Source of the DNA: Methanomicrobiales archaeon
Lineage (GTDB): Archaea > Halobacteriota > Methanomicrobia > Methanomicrobiales > Methanomicrobiaceae
Length of the DNA stretch: 11,619 nt
Assembly (NCBI GenBank): GCA_012523385.1
Contig: JAAYIO010000036.1
Location: forward strand, 1 to 11,619
Direction of reading: 5' to 3'
Notes under the pieces: generated by a model
The model's database searches: none
Seen by the model: the letters and a program-made list of their open reading frames with translations, nothing else
Told to the model about the DNA's origin: nothing
Position numbers and translations under genes: made by a program
In this document: positions 1 through 5,985 of the stretch, piece by piece
Numbering within the stretch: the stretch's first letter is position 1
How the letters are laid out: every line of letters starts with the position of its first letter

Positions 1-311
1 CGGATGCCATACCAACAACAAAGGCCGTGAGTTTTGGTACCTCAAAAGACCCCATAACCGGTGATATCACTGTTACATTCGGTGGTGGAAAAGGGCAGGG
101 AGCTCTCACCAGCATAGAGGTAGTTGTGATATCCGGTACGGGAAAAACTACAACCAAAGATATGAAACTCAAGACGGGCGGCGAAAATGCTGCAGTATTC
201 ACCGTAGAGAACGGGGAGGCAACAAAGGGCGAGGACAGAGTTATGGTCACGGTATCCTTCACGGATGGAACGAGCTACAAGGTTTATGATGACATTGTTA
301 AAATGAGATGA
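1..311 (+). CDS. C-terminal part of a probable archaeal type IV pilin-like (DUF1628-type) surface protein, 5' end outside window
   Basis: The reading frame is open from the left edge (first full codon at position 3, reading DAIPTTKAVSFG), so this is the 3' end of a longer gene. The GTG at 27 is an internal valine codon, not a credible start. About 102 residues are visible. They are rich in Gly, Thr and Val, with alternating beta-type segments (DITVTFGGG, SIEVVVISGTG, VMVTVSFTDGTSYKVYDDIV). This fits the small beta-sandwich C-terminal domain seen in methanogen secreted proteins that begin with an archaeal type IV pilin N-terminal segment. That N-terminal segment, which would carry the class III signal peptide, is not in the window, so the pilin assignment rests on the character of the C-terminal domain only. 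It could equally be another extracellular beta-rich protein. It converges on arfC with about 30 bp between stops. Confidence 0.5.
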   Translation, partial: DAIPTTKAVSFGTSKDPITGDITVTFGGGKGQGALTSIEVVVISGTGKTTTKDMKLKTGGENAAVFTVENGEATKGEDRVMVTVSFTDGTSYKVYDDIVKMR

Positions 312-354
312 TGAGAAGCTAATCGGACGATTCCTGAAATCTCATTCTTTTTTT
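303..354 (+). terminator. Probable terminator of the pilin-like gene
   Basis: A perfect 7-bp inverted repeat, ATGAGAT (303-309) and ATCTCAT (339-345), encloses a smaller one, AATCG-GA-CGATT (321-332). T7 follows at 348-354. The left arm overlaps the pilin stop codon. The right arm and the T run lie in the last codons of the convergent arfC gene. Confidence 0.55.
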
Positions 355-1025
355 CTGACCGTCCAGTGCAGAAGAATCCCCTCGTCAATAGGTGTGGCGC
401 TTGTGAGAACAAGAACGGGAAAATCACATTCTAATAGAAAGCCCTCACCATCAGCAGCAGTGGGTGCATCTGCCCCGCCGATGATGATATTTCCAATACA
501 GGTAAACAATTCATCAACCAGACCTTCTTTAAAAAGAGAACCAATCAGCGTACCACCACCCTCAACCATAAGAGTTTGAATCCCAAGCGTTCCGAGATAT
601 TCCAGGAAGGATGAGAGGTCCACTTTATCATTCCCATGTACCTGAACATCAGCATGAGGAGAGAGAAGGGCTACCTTTGCAGGGTCCGCAGATACAGATA
701 CCGCAATAATCCGTCTGCCAGAACCTTTGTGAAGGATAGCCGCATCCACAGGCGTTCTTGCTTTGCTGTCAATGACAATACGGACAGGATTGTCATCCCA
801 TCCCGCATCCACCCTTTCCTTTTGGAGAGCGGCATCCTTAACGGTCAGCGAGGGGTCATCAGCGAGCACGGTCCCTATTCCTACCATAATCGCATCGCAC
901 TGTGATTTCATCAGATCAACGCGCCTGAAATCAGCATCTCCCGATATTCTGACCTGCCTGCGTTCTTTCGTTGAGAGTTTTCCATCTGCACTCATTGCCA
1001 GATTGACAACCACATGAGGCCGCAT
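342..1025 (-). CDS. arfC: 2,5-diamino-6-(ribosylamino)-4(3H)-pyrimidinone 5'-phosphate reductase (archaeal RibD C-terminal type)
   Basis: This 227-aa protein is a stand-alone RibD C-terminal reductase with a DHFR-like fold. In archaea this enzyme uses NAD(P)H to reduce the ribosyl group of the pyrimidine intermediate made from GTP, on the way to riboflavin and to the deazaflavin of coenzyme F420. Visible family motifs are VNLAMSADGKLS (7-18), IMVGIGTVLADDPSLTV (46-62), NPVRIVIDSKART (79-91), the nucleotide-binding VEGGGTLIGSLFKEGLVDEL (154-173) and the C-terminal DAPTAADGEGF (186-196). It aligns by eye along its full length with the Methanocaldococcus enzyme. I chose ATG 1025 because the conserved core (PHVVVNLAMS) begins right after it. 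An ATG at 1043 is in frame and overlaps the msrB stop (ATGAATAA). No clear Shine-Dalgarno is seen for either start, so translational coupling to msrB is likely. Confidence 0.9.
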   Translation of the reverse strand: MRPHVVVNLAMSADGKLSTKERRQVRISGDADFRRVDLMKSQCDAIMVGIGTVLADDPSLTVKDAALQKERVDAGWDDNPVRIVIDSKARTPVDAAILHKGSGRRIIAVSVSADPAKVALLSPHADVQVHGNDKVDLSSFLEYLGTLGIQTLMVEGGGTLIGSLFKEGLVDELFTCIGNIIIGGADAPTAADGEGFLLECDFPVLVLTSATPIDEGILLHWTVRKKE

Positions 1026-1035
1026 ACAGTAGCAT

Positions 1036-1530
1036 TTATTCATGCACGGATTTAGCCATATTGGTATCAGGGATTTCCGTTCCGCAAACAACAAGGGACA
1101 GAGACAATGAATTCATGCAGTACCGTGTTCTGTCCGGCAAAGGGCCATCGTCAAAGACATGTCCAAGGTGTGCCTTGCACCGGCGGCAGAGCACTTCAGT
1201 ACGCATCATTCCGTACGACGAGTCTTGATGGACCTCGATATTATCCGGAGAGACCGGACGGGAAAAACTGGGCCATCCTGTTCCCGAGTCAAATTTGTCC
1301 TGGGAAAAAAACAGGTGAGTTCCACAACAGGCGCATGCATACACCCCTTCTTTGTCGCATTTTGTGTATATCCCGCTGAAGGGCGGTTCCGTCCCTGCCT
1401 TTCGGGCAACACGGTATACTGCAGGAGTGAGGATTTCCTGCCATTCACTCTCTGTGCGATGTATGATTGCGGTACTGAACGTAACGCCTGCACACGCATC
1501 AAACAGCTCAAGGACATCATCGGGGTTCAT
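1036..1530 (-). CDS. msrB: Peptide-methionine (R)-S-oxide reductase MsrB
   Basis: The 164-aa cytoplasmic enzyme reduces the R epimer of methionine sulfoxide in oxidised proteins. All expected residues are present. Two zinc-binding CxxC pairs are C66/C69 and C115/C118. The substrate pocket has GTGWPSF (W86) and HLGH (H121, H124), and the catalytic cysteine is C138 in RYCMNSLSL. The signature KAGTEPPFSGIY is at residues 44-55. An extra Cys (C149) near the C-terminus and C68 in CACC could act in resolving disulfides; this is inference. The start is ATG 1530, six bases after AGGT. ATG 1536 is an alternative two codons upstream. About 27 residues precede the usual family start, and the C-terminal tail is also slightly extended. 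No msrA is visible. arfC follows immediately downstream, so the two probably share a transcript. Confidence 0.93.
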   Translation of the reverse strand: MNPDDVLELFDACAGVTFSTAIIHRTESEWQEILTPAVYRVARKAGTEPPFSGIYTKCDKEGVYACACCGTHLFFSQDKFDSGTGWPSFSRPVSPDNIEVHQDSSYGMMRTEVLCRRCKAHLGHVFDDGPLPDRTRYCMNSLSLSLVVCGTEIPDTNMAKSVHE

Positions 1531-1536
1531 GCACAT

Positions 1537-1597
1537 ACCTGCCTGTGGCAGGAGAAATAGATTGCTGATATGCGTGAGAGACCGGTCCCAATCTATT
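1537..1597 (-). promoter_or_regulatory. Structured 5' leader of msrB: two consecutive inverted repeats, the second covering the SD
   Basis: On the minus strand, AATAGATTG (1597-1589) pairs perfectly with CAATCTATT (1564-1556) around a 24-nt loop that contains the palindrome GACCGGTC (1587-1580). After three bases comes CCTGCC-ACA-GGCAGG (1552-1538), a perfect 6-bp stem. The AGG of the msrB Shine-Dalgarno (AGGT, 1540-1537) lies in this second stem. The structure is seen directly. A role in controlling msrB translation, or as a protein-binding operator, is inference. It does not match any riboswitch class I recognise. Confidence 0.5.
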
Positions 1598-1645
1598 CTA
1601 AATGTGATAAAGGAAAAAGACAAACCCACCCGGATGTGAACTGAC

Positions 1646-1653
1646 AATTATAA
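1646..1653 (-). promoter_or_regulatory. Candidate TATA box for msrB-arfC
   Basis: TTATAATT on the minus strand lies between tRNA-Phe and msrB. Transcription would begin near 1620-1625, giving a leader of about 90 nt that contains both inverted repeats. Read-through from the tRNA promoter is the alternative. Confidence 0.35.
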
Positions 1654-1654
1654 T

Positions 1655-1671
1655 GAATAAACAACAAAAAG
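1655..1671 (-). terminator. Oligo-T tract after tRNA-Phe
   Basis: Directly 3' of the tRNA on the minus strand is a T-rich run, CTTTTTGTTGTTTATTC, with no strong hairpin. This is the usual kind of archaeal termination signal. Confidence 0.4.
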
Positions 1672-1673
1672 AG

Positions 1674-1747
1674 TGCCTCAGGCCGGATTTGAACCGGCGA
1701 CAACCAGATCTTCAGTCTGGCGCTCTCCCGGTCTGAGCTACTAAGGC
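1674..1747 (-). tRNA. tRNA-Phe (anticodon GAA)
   Basis: The minus strand folds into a complete cloverleaf. The acceptor is GCCTTAG/CTGAGGC with one G-U pair, and A73 is the discriminator. The D stem is GCTC/GAGC. The anticodon stem CCAGA/TCTGG holds the loop CTGAAGA, which gives anticodon GAA. The T stem is GCCGG/CCGGC with loop TTCAAAT. There is no intron. CCA is not encoded, so it must be added after transcription. Confidence 0.97.
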
Positions 1748-1774
1748 ATGAGGATCAGAATAGAACATTCAAAC

Positions 1775-1782
1775 GTATAAAT
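1775..1782 (-). promoter_or_regulatory. TATA box of tRNA-Phe
   Basis: TTTATAC on the minus strand is centred about 31 bp upstream of the tRNA 5' end, the spacing expected for an archaeal promoter whose transcript starts just before the mature tRNA. Confidence 0.55.
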
Positions 1783-1814
1783 CATTCTGTTTGATTGCAA
1801 AAAAATGACTCAGG

Positions 1815-1823
1815 ATATTTATT
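1815..1823 (+). promoter_or_regulatory. Candidate TATA box of the DHH phosphoesterase gene
   Basis: ATATTTATT is centred about 32 bp before the ATG at 1851. The predicted transcription start lies only a few bases before the start codon. No Shine-Dalgarno is present, which suggests a leaderless or very short-leader mRNA. Confidence 0.45.
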
Positions 1824-1850
1824 CCCGTACTCCCAAACCATATACCTGTC

Positions 1851-2819
1851 ATGGGGATAAAAAAGGGAAATTCAAACTCAAAGAGAGATAATCTGCTGAA
1901 AGCAGTTTCTGAACGAAAAATAACGATAGTTCACCTTTCACACAATGATCTTGACGCAGCAGGATGTGATGCAGTGCACCGGATGAAATATGGCGCCATA
2001 TTCACAATATGGTCATCCGTTGGTTCTTTTCCATCATTCCTGCGTGACATCGGCGCTTTGCCGGGCAAGGGACACACGCTGAGCATCTCTGACCTTGGAT
2101 ACTGCACGGATGCGGATAAGCTGGTAAAGAAAGCCATAAGAAACGGCTGGATAATTAATTGGCGTGATCATCATCGGTGGACAGACGATGAACTCATTTC
2201 AATTCAGGAAACTGGAGCAACCTGCAGGGTAGATACCACCCAATGCGCAACGGGGGTATGCGCAGAGGATCTCATGCCAAACGATGCGACTGCGGAAGAA
2301 GTCGCCCGGGTTGTCTGTGATTATGATCTTTGGAAGAACGCTGATCCACGTTCTAAAATGCTGGGTCAAATATGCACAAAAAGAGTCAACCTAAATCCGG
2401 TCCGTGATCGTCTGGTAAAAGGAATCATCACGGATGACTGGATTGAAGAAGAATACCGGACTATTGAAAAAGAACGTCAGGATGCAATAAAAAAGAGCAT
2501 CAAAAAAATGAAAATAATTGAATCCCGATATAAAATTGCATTTGCTCCAATATTTGGATACCCGAGCGAGACCGCCCATGAGATACGGGACATCTACCAC
2601 ACCGATATTGAAGTGATATACGGAGCAAACGGCAGATTTTCCATACGTTCAAACGTCCCCATCAGCCATCTCATTGCACGTCAATTCTCCGGAGGAGGTC
2701 ACCCTCCTGCGGCAGGCGGAACATTCAATTTAACCCTGAAAGATAAGATCTCACTTTTCTTCCTGAAAAAAGCCCGATGCTTCGATGAACTGGTTCAGGT
2801 TGCAGACACACTCCCATAA
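1851..2819 (+). CDS. DHH/DHHA1-family phosphoesterase (possible nanoRNase or cyclic dinucleotide phosphodiesterase type)
   Basis: This 322-aa soluble protein has the two-domain layout of the DHH superfamily. The N-terminal domain carries the metal-binding motifs: HNDLD (H31, D33, D35), SDLG (D81), the eponymous DHH (106-108, in WRDHHRW) and CDYD (D157/D159). The C-terminal DHHA1 substrate-binding domain ends in GGGHPPAAGG (281-290). Members hydrolyse phosphodiester bonds in short oligonucleotides, cyclic dinucleotides or phosphoadenosine compounds with Mn2+. The exact substrate cannot be read from the sequence. There is no CBS, PAS or membrane region, so it is not of the GdpP type. The first 24 residues are basic and may touch nucleic acid; this is inference. 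It appears monocistronic, diverging from tRNA-Phe and ending before the ABC operon promoter. Confidence 0.88.
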   Translation: MGIKKGNSNSKRDNLLKAVSERKITIVHLSHNDLDAAGCDAVHRMKYGAIFTIWSSVGSFPSFLRDIGALPGKGHTLSISDLGYCTDADKLVKKAIRNGWIINWRDHHRWTDDELISIQETGATCRVDTTQCATGVCAEDLMPNDATAEEVARVVCDYDLWKNADPRSKMLGQICTKRVNLNPVRDRLVKGIITDDWIEEEYRTIEKERQDAIKKSIKKMKIIESRYKIAFAPIFGYPSETAHEIRDIYHTDIEVIYGANGRFSIRSNVPISHLIARQFSGGGHPPAAGGTFNLTLKDKISLFFLKKARCFDELVQVADTLP

Positions 2820-2844
2820 CCTCAGAAAAACGCTTATCCCACCA

Positions 2845-2851
2845 TTTTTTT
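2845..2851 (+). terminator. Oligo-T terminator of the DHH gene
   Basis: A run of seven T residues about 25 bp after the stop codon, just ahead of the promoter of the next gene. No hairpin precedes it, as is common in archaea. Confidence 0.45.
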
Positions 2852-2870
2852 CCACAAACCCAATTCATAA

Positions 2871-2879
2871 GATATAATA
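2871..2879 (+). promoter_or_regulatory. TATA box of the ABC transporter operon
   Basis: GATATAATA is centred about 29 bp before the ATG at 2904. Transcription would start almost at the start codon, and no Shine-Dalgarno is visible, so the first gene is probably translated from a leaderless mRNA. Confidence 0.55.
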
Positions 2880-2903
2880 AACAGTTCCGCATAAAATGGA
2901 CTG

Positions 2904-3704
2904 ATGAATCACAAAGGATTGGGATTGGTTCTTGTTCTCATCATGGCAGTGACAGTCGCATTTGCGGGCTGTATGTCATCTGAAGACACACCTGCACCTC
3001 CGCAGGGAGATGTACCGGATAAAGTCACGTACATCGTTGGTATCGATGGAGAGTATCCTCCATACGCATTCATTGACTCTGCAGGGAACGCACAGGGTTT
3101 TGATGTTGAGTCCATTAAGTGGATAGCAAAAATGCAGGGTTTTAACGTTAAAATCCAGCCAATGGCATGGGACGGTATCATTCCTGCACTCATGAACAAA
3201 AAGATTGACATGGTCTATTCCGGAATGACCATCACCCCTGAGCGGCTGGAAAAAGTGGATTTCTCTATTCCATACTGGGTAGTAAACCAGTCTGTTGCAG
3301 TCAATAAAGACTCGAAATACACCCTTGATGACTTCAAAGCCGGCACACTCAAAATTGGTGGACAGCGTGGAACTACCGGACAGATATGGGTAGAAAAGAA
3401 CCTTATCGACACCGGTCTCATGCCAAAGGAAAACCTGAAGCTCTATGATAATTTCCCCTTGGTAGCTGAAGACCTGAAAAACAATCGGTTAGATGCGGCA
3501 ATCTATGACAAGCCCCCCATGCTTGAAGCAATTGCGGGGAAGCCAATTGTCATTGTCGGCGAGATTAACACCGGCGAAGAGTATGGTATAGCCATCCGAA
3601 AGGGTGATACAGAACTCTTAAATCAGATTAATGAAGGTCTAACCGCACTTATGGCTGACCCCTACTGGGAAGAGCTGAAAACAAAGTTCGAAATGATCGA
3701 CTAA
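2904..3704 (+). CDS. Amino-acid ABC transporter substrate-binding lipoprotein (SBP family 3)
   Basis: The 266-aa protein is the extracellular solute receptor of a polar-amino-acid-type importer. The N-terminus is a lipoprotein signal peptide: a short basic start, a hydrophobic core (residues 6-21) and the lipobox AFAGC with C23 as the anchored residue. A Pro-rich spacer (DTPAPPQGDVPD) follows. The mature domain has the family 3 hallmarks: GIDGEYPPYAFID near the start, GFDVESIKWIA, AWDGIIPALMNKKIDMVYSGMTITPERLEKVDFS with the ligand carboxylate-binding Arg (R114), GTTGQIWVEKNL, and a second-lobe NNRLDAAIYDKPP. The specific amino acid is not evident. It is the first gene of the operon and is separated from the permease by about 140 bp and a strong hairpin, consistent with making more receptor than membrane components. 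Confidence 0.93.
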   Translation: MNHKGLGLVLVLIMAVTVAFAGCMSSEDTPAPPQGDVPDKVTYIVGIDGEYPPYAFIDSAGNAQGFDVESIKWIAKMQGFNVKIQPMAWDGIIPALMNKKIDMVYSGMTITPERLEKVDFSIPYWVVNQSVAVNKDSKYTLDDFKAGTLKIGGQRGTTGQIWVEKNLIDTGLMPKENLKLYDNFPLVAEDLKNNRLDAAIYDKPPMLEAIAGKPIVIVGEINTGEEYGIAIRKGDTELLNQINEGLTALMADPYWEELKTKFEMID

Positions 3705-3714
3705 AAATTCAGAA

Positions 3715-3734
3715 GGAGTGAAGAAATTCACTCC
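3715..3734 (+). promoter_or_regulatory. Intercistronic hairpin after the binding-protein gene
   Basis: A perfect 8-bp stem GGAGTGAA/TTCACTCC closes a GAAA (GNRA) tetraloop, 10 nt after the stop codon. No T run follows, so mRNA 3'-end stabilisation or partial attenuation is more likely than full termination. The function is inferred from position. Confidence 0.6.
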
Positions 3735-3760
3735 ACAAATTCTATTGCTTACCAGTCACA

Positions 3761-3784
3761 CATTATATCCTATAAGATTATATT
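3761..3784 (+). promoter_or_regulatory. Candidate internal promoter ahead of the first permease
   Basis: Two TATA-like stretches, ATTATATCC and GATTATATT, lie 60-80 bp before the permease start. Transcription from the second would begin near 3805, leaving a leader of about 40 nt. This is suggestive only, as the whole gap is AT-rich. Confidence 0.3.
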
Positions 3785-3844
3785 GTGCGATAAATCGTCC
3801 AGCATTGATTGTGTTCAGGATTAGCGAGATTTTGAGTGGTATTA

Positions 3845-4519
3845 ATGGGTTTTTTAACAATAATTATAGAATGGTTTCCCTATCTCATACAAGGGATATT
3901 TGCCACCCTTGGTCTTGTTGCATCTGCACTCTTTTTGGGTGTGGTGCTGGGACTTCCGATGGCAGTGGGACAGGTCTATGGGAAACGTCTGGTTCGCTTT
4001 TTAATCGCTATTTATGTGTGGTTCTTTCGCGGGCTTCCGATTCTTGTTTTATTATTTCTCTTCTATTTCGGTATTTTTCCAGGACTTGGGATGGACGTCT
4101 CTGCATTCTTCGTTGGTGCCACAGTACTGGGGTTGAGAGGTGCGGCCTACCAGTCACAGATATTCCGCGGAGCAATCCAGTCAGTCAGTGAAGGACAGAT
4201 GATTGCAGCACGGTCTGTTGGGATGACAAAACTCCAGAGCATCCGAAATGTCATACTTCCGCAGGCAGTGCGTGTGGCACTTCCGGGATGGTCAAATGAG
4301 TATCCCAACATCCTCACCGATTCCTCAATCTGTTACGCCATTGGGGTAATGGAACTCATGACACGAACATCACAGATCGTCTCACAGACCTACGTTACCA
4401 TGCCAATATATTTGGTGTGTGCCGGCATTTTCATTCTCCTGAATTATGGAGGAATGAGGGCCCTTCACATGATTGAAATGAAGATAAAAATCCCAGGATT
4501 TGGGACAGGAGCTGCATAA
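3845..4519 (+). CDS. Amino-acid ABC transporter permease (HisM/HisQ-type), first subunit
   Basis: This 224-aa integral membrane protein has about five hydrophobic segments (roughly residues 14-38, 52-75, 80-103, 150-170 and 180-203). Its cytoplasmic EAA loop, GAIQSVSEGQMIAARSVGMT then LQSIRNVILPQAVR, couples the permease to the ATPase. Other family features are the N-terminal TLGLVASALFLGVVLGLP and the FRGLPILVLLFLFYFG stretch. I start at ATG 3845 (MGFLTIII). A GTG three codons upstream (3836) is possible, and no good Shine-Dalgarno decides between them. The stop is one base before the ATPase start (TAATATG), so the two are translationally coupled. It likely pairs with the second permease to form a heterodimeric channel. 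Confidence 0.92.
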   Translation: MGFLTIIIEWFPYLIQGIFATLGLVASALFLGVVLGLPMAVGQVYGKRLVRFLIAIYVWFFRGLPILVLLFLFYFGIFPGLGMDVSAFFVGATVLGLRGAAYQSQIFRGAIQSVSEGQMIAARSVGMTKLQSIRNVILPQAVRVALPGWSNEYPNILTDSSICYAIGVMELMTRTSQIVSQTYVTMPIYLVCAGIFILLNYGGMRALHMIEMKIKIPGFGTGAA

Positions 4520-4520
4520 T

Positions 4521-5276
4521 ATGGAAAATACCGATACAATACTCAGAGTAGAAAATATTCACAAATCCTTTGGAGACCTCGAGGTGCTAAAAGGAGTCTC
4601 GTTTGACGTAAAAAAAGGAGAGACTATCTGTTTCATTGGCCCTTCCGGTACAGGAAAAAGTACCCTTCTGCGGTGCATCAACCTCTTAACTCAGCCCGAC
4701 CAGGGTTCCGTTTGGCTTGGAGGGGAGGAAGTCACCAACTCAGGCAAACAAATAAATCATTTCAGGCAGAGAATCGGCATGGTCTTCCAGAATTTTTTCC
4801 TGTTTGATCACCTCACAGCGGTGCGCAATGTGGAGATTGCACTCATCAAAGTCAAAGGGATGAAACCAAAAGAAGCCAGAGAAAAAGCACTCGAAGAACT
4901 CAGACAGGTGGGTATGGAGGATTGGGCAGAGCATTACCCAGCAGAACTATCCGGAGGTCAGGCACAGCGGGTATCCATTGCCCGTGCGCTCGCAATGGAT
5001 CCTGATGTAATCCTTTTTGATGAACCCACCTCAGCACTGGACCCGGAATTAACCCGGGAAGTCCTTGAAGTTATGAAGAAACTGGCTCTGGCAGGGATGA
5101 CGATGATTGTGGTAACCCATGAGATGGGATTTGCATGCTCTGTCGCAAACCGCATCATGTTCATGGAATATGGTGAGATTATCGAGCAGGGGTCACCACA
5201 GGAACTCATGAGCGACGCGAAATTTGAGCGTTGTAAGAATTTCATCGGTCAATTTGACGGCGTAAACGGTGATTAA
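4521..5276 (+). CDS. Amino-acid ABC transporter ATP-binding protein (HisP/GlnQ-type)
   Basis: The 251-aa cytoplasmic ATPase powers the importer and carries every nucleotide-binding motif: aromatic A-loop F17, Walker A GPSGTGKST (40-48), a Q-loop in MVFQNFFLF, the signature LSGGQAQR (from 143), Walker B VILFDEP with D167 and E168, the D-loop SALD, and the switch H200 in VVTHEMGFA. Its length and motif spacing match the polar amino acid subfamily. The ATG at 4521 has GGAG nine bases upstream, inside the end of the permease gene. A TTG at 4500 is in frame but would overlap that gene and is unlikely. It sits between two non-identical permease genes, and one ATPase dimer would serve both. Confidence 0.96.
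   Translation: MENTDTILRVENIHKSFGDLEVLKGVSFDVKKGETICFIGPSGTGKSTLLRCINLLTQPDQGSVWLGGEEVTNSGKQINHFRQRIGMVFQNFFLFDHLTAVRNVEIALIKVKGMKPKEAREKALEELRQVGMEDWAEHYPAELSGGQAQRVSIARALAMDPDVILFDEPTSALDPELTREVLEVMKKLALAGMTMIVVTHEMGFACSVANRIMFMEYGEIIEQGSPQELMSDAKFERCKNFIGQFDGVNGD
5268..5274 (+). promoter_or_regulatory. Shine-Dalgarno of the second permease
   Basis: GGTGATT, matching the archaeal 16S 3' end, lies seven bases before ATG 5281 and overlaps the last codons and stop of the ATPase gene. It decides for ATG 5281 over the in-frame GTG at 5269, which is part of this site. Confidence 0.65.
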
Positions 5277-5280
5277 AACA

Positions 5281-5973
5281 ATGGATCAATCAATATTTTT
5301 ATTTGATATACTCCTCCCGGTTCTGTTGGAAGGGTTTATTGTCACCATAAAACTGATTGTCCTTACTGCACCATTTGGCCTTATTCTGGGGATTCTTCTC
5401 GCTGTAGGACGGGTATACGGCCCAAAACCTATTTCCCTGCTTTGTAAGGGTGTGGTCGCATTTATCAAGGGAACTCCGCTCCTTTTGATGCTCTTCATCC
5501 TTTACTTCGGATTGCCGTCAATAGGGATTACTCTTTCAGCATTTGTCGCATCTGTTGTGGGGTTCATTATGTGCAATGGTGCGTATAGCTCTGAATATAT
5601 CCGGGGAGCAATCAGCTCGATTAAAGAAGGACAGATTATTGCGGCACAGGCCCTTGGCATGACCAAAATGCAGGCTGTCCGCAACATTATCCTCCCTCAG
5701 GCACTCATACGGGCCATTCCCGGACTTTCCAATGAATTTATTTATCTCATCAAATATTCGTCACTTGCATACATGCTCACGGTCATTGAACTAACAGGGG
5801 CAGGAAAAATGGTCGCAACAAAATACTTTGAATTTACCACGGTATTTTTGATGATAGGGATTGGTTACCTGATTCTCGTGACCATTACCACCATCGCGGT
5901 CATGTTCATTGAAAGAAAAGTGGCCGTCCCGGGCATGACACAGTCCGGACGGCATATGCTCGACATACTGTAA
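5281..5973 (+). CDS. Amino-acid ABC transporter permease (HisM/HisQ-type), second subunit
   Basis: The 230-aa membrane protein belongs to the same family as the upstream permease but is clearly diverged. The first segment is GFIVTIKLIVLTAPFGLILG. A FIKGTPLLLMLFILYFG stretch follows, then the EAA loop GAISSIKEGQIIAAQALGMT with MQAVRNIILPQALIR, and finally two C-terminal hydrophobic segments. The EAA loops of the two permeases agree at most positions (for example EGQ-IAA--GMTK-Q--RN-ILPQA), which fits a heterodimer on a shared ATPase. It starts four bases after the ATPase stop. It ends 12 bp before the stop of the convergent 261-aa gene, with a shared terminator hairpin. Confidence 0.92.
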   Translation: MDQSIFLFDILLPVLLEGFIVTIKLIVLTAPFGLILGILLAVGRVYGPKPISLLCKGVVAFIKGTPLLLMLFILYFGLPSIGITLSAFVASVVGFIMCNGAYSSEYIRGAISSIKEGQIIAAQALGMTKMQAVRNIILPQALIRAIPGLSNEFIYLIKYSSLAYMLTVIELTGAGKMVATKYFEFTTVFLMIGIGYLILVTITTIAVMFIERKVAVPGMTQSGRHMLDIL

Positions 5974-5985
5974 AAATTCAGTCTA

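Noticed and set aside
27..311. Complete small 94-aa gene starting at GTG 27
   Set aside because: The frame stays open to the left edge and the sequence reads as the C-terminal domain of a larger secreted protein.
1159..1560. 133-aa plus-strand open frame opposite msrB
   Set aside because: It is the antisense of a convincing msrB, and its residues look random.
1580..1587. GACCGGTC palindrome as a stand-alone restriction-like or operator site
   Set aside because: An 8-bp palindrome alone is expected by chance. It is reported only as part of the larger msrB leader structure.
1674..1747. tRNA-Phe as an integration (att) site
   Set aside because: No duplicated tRNA 3' fragment, integrase or foreign-looking DNA is visible nearby; the same holds for tRNA-Arg.
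3718..4191. 157-aa plus-strand open frame across the permease start
   Set aside because: It overlaps a clearly real permease in another frame, begins inside the hairpin and has no family-like sequence.
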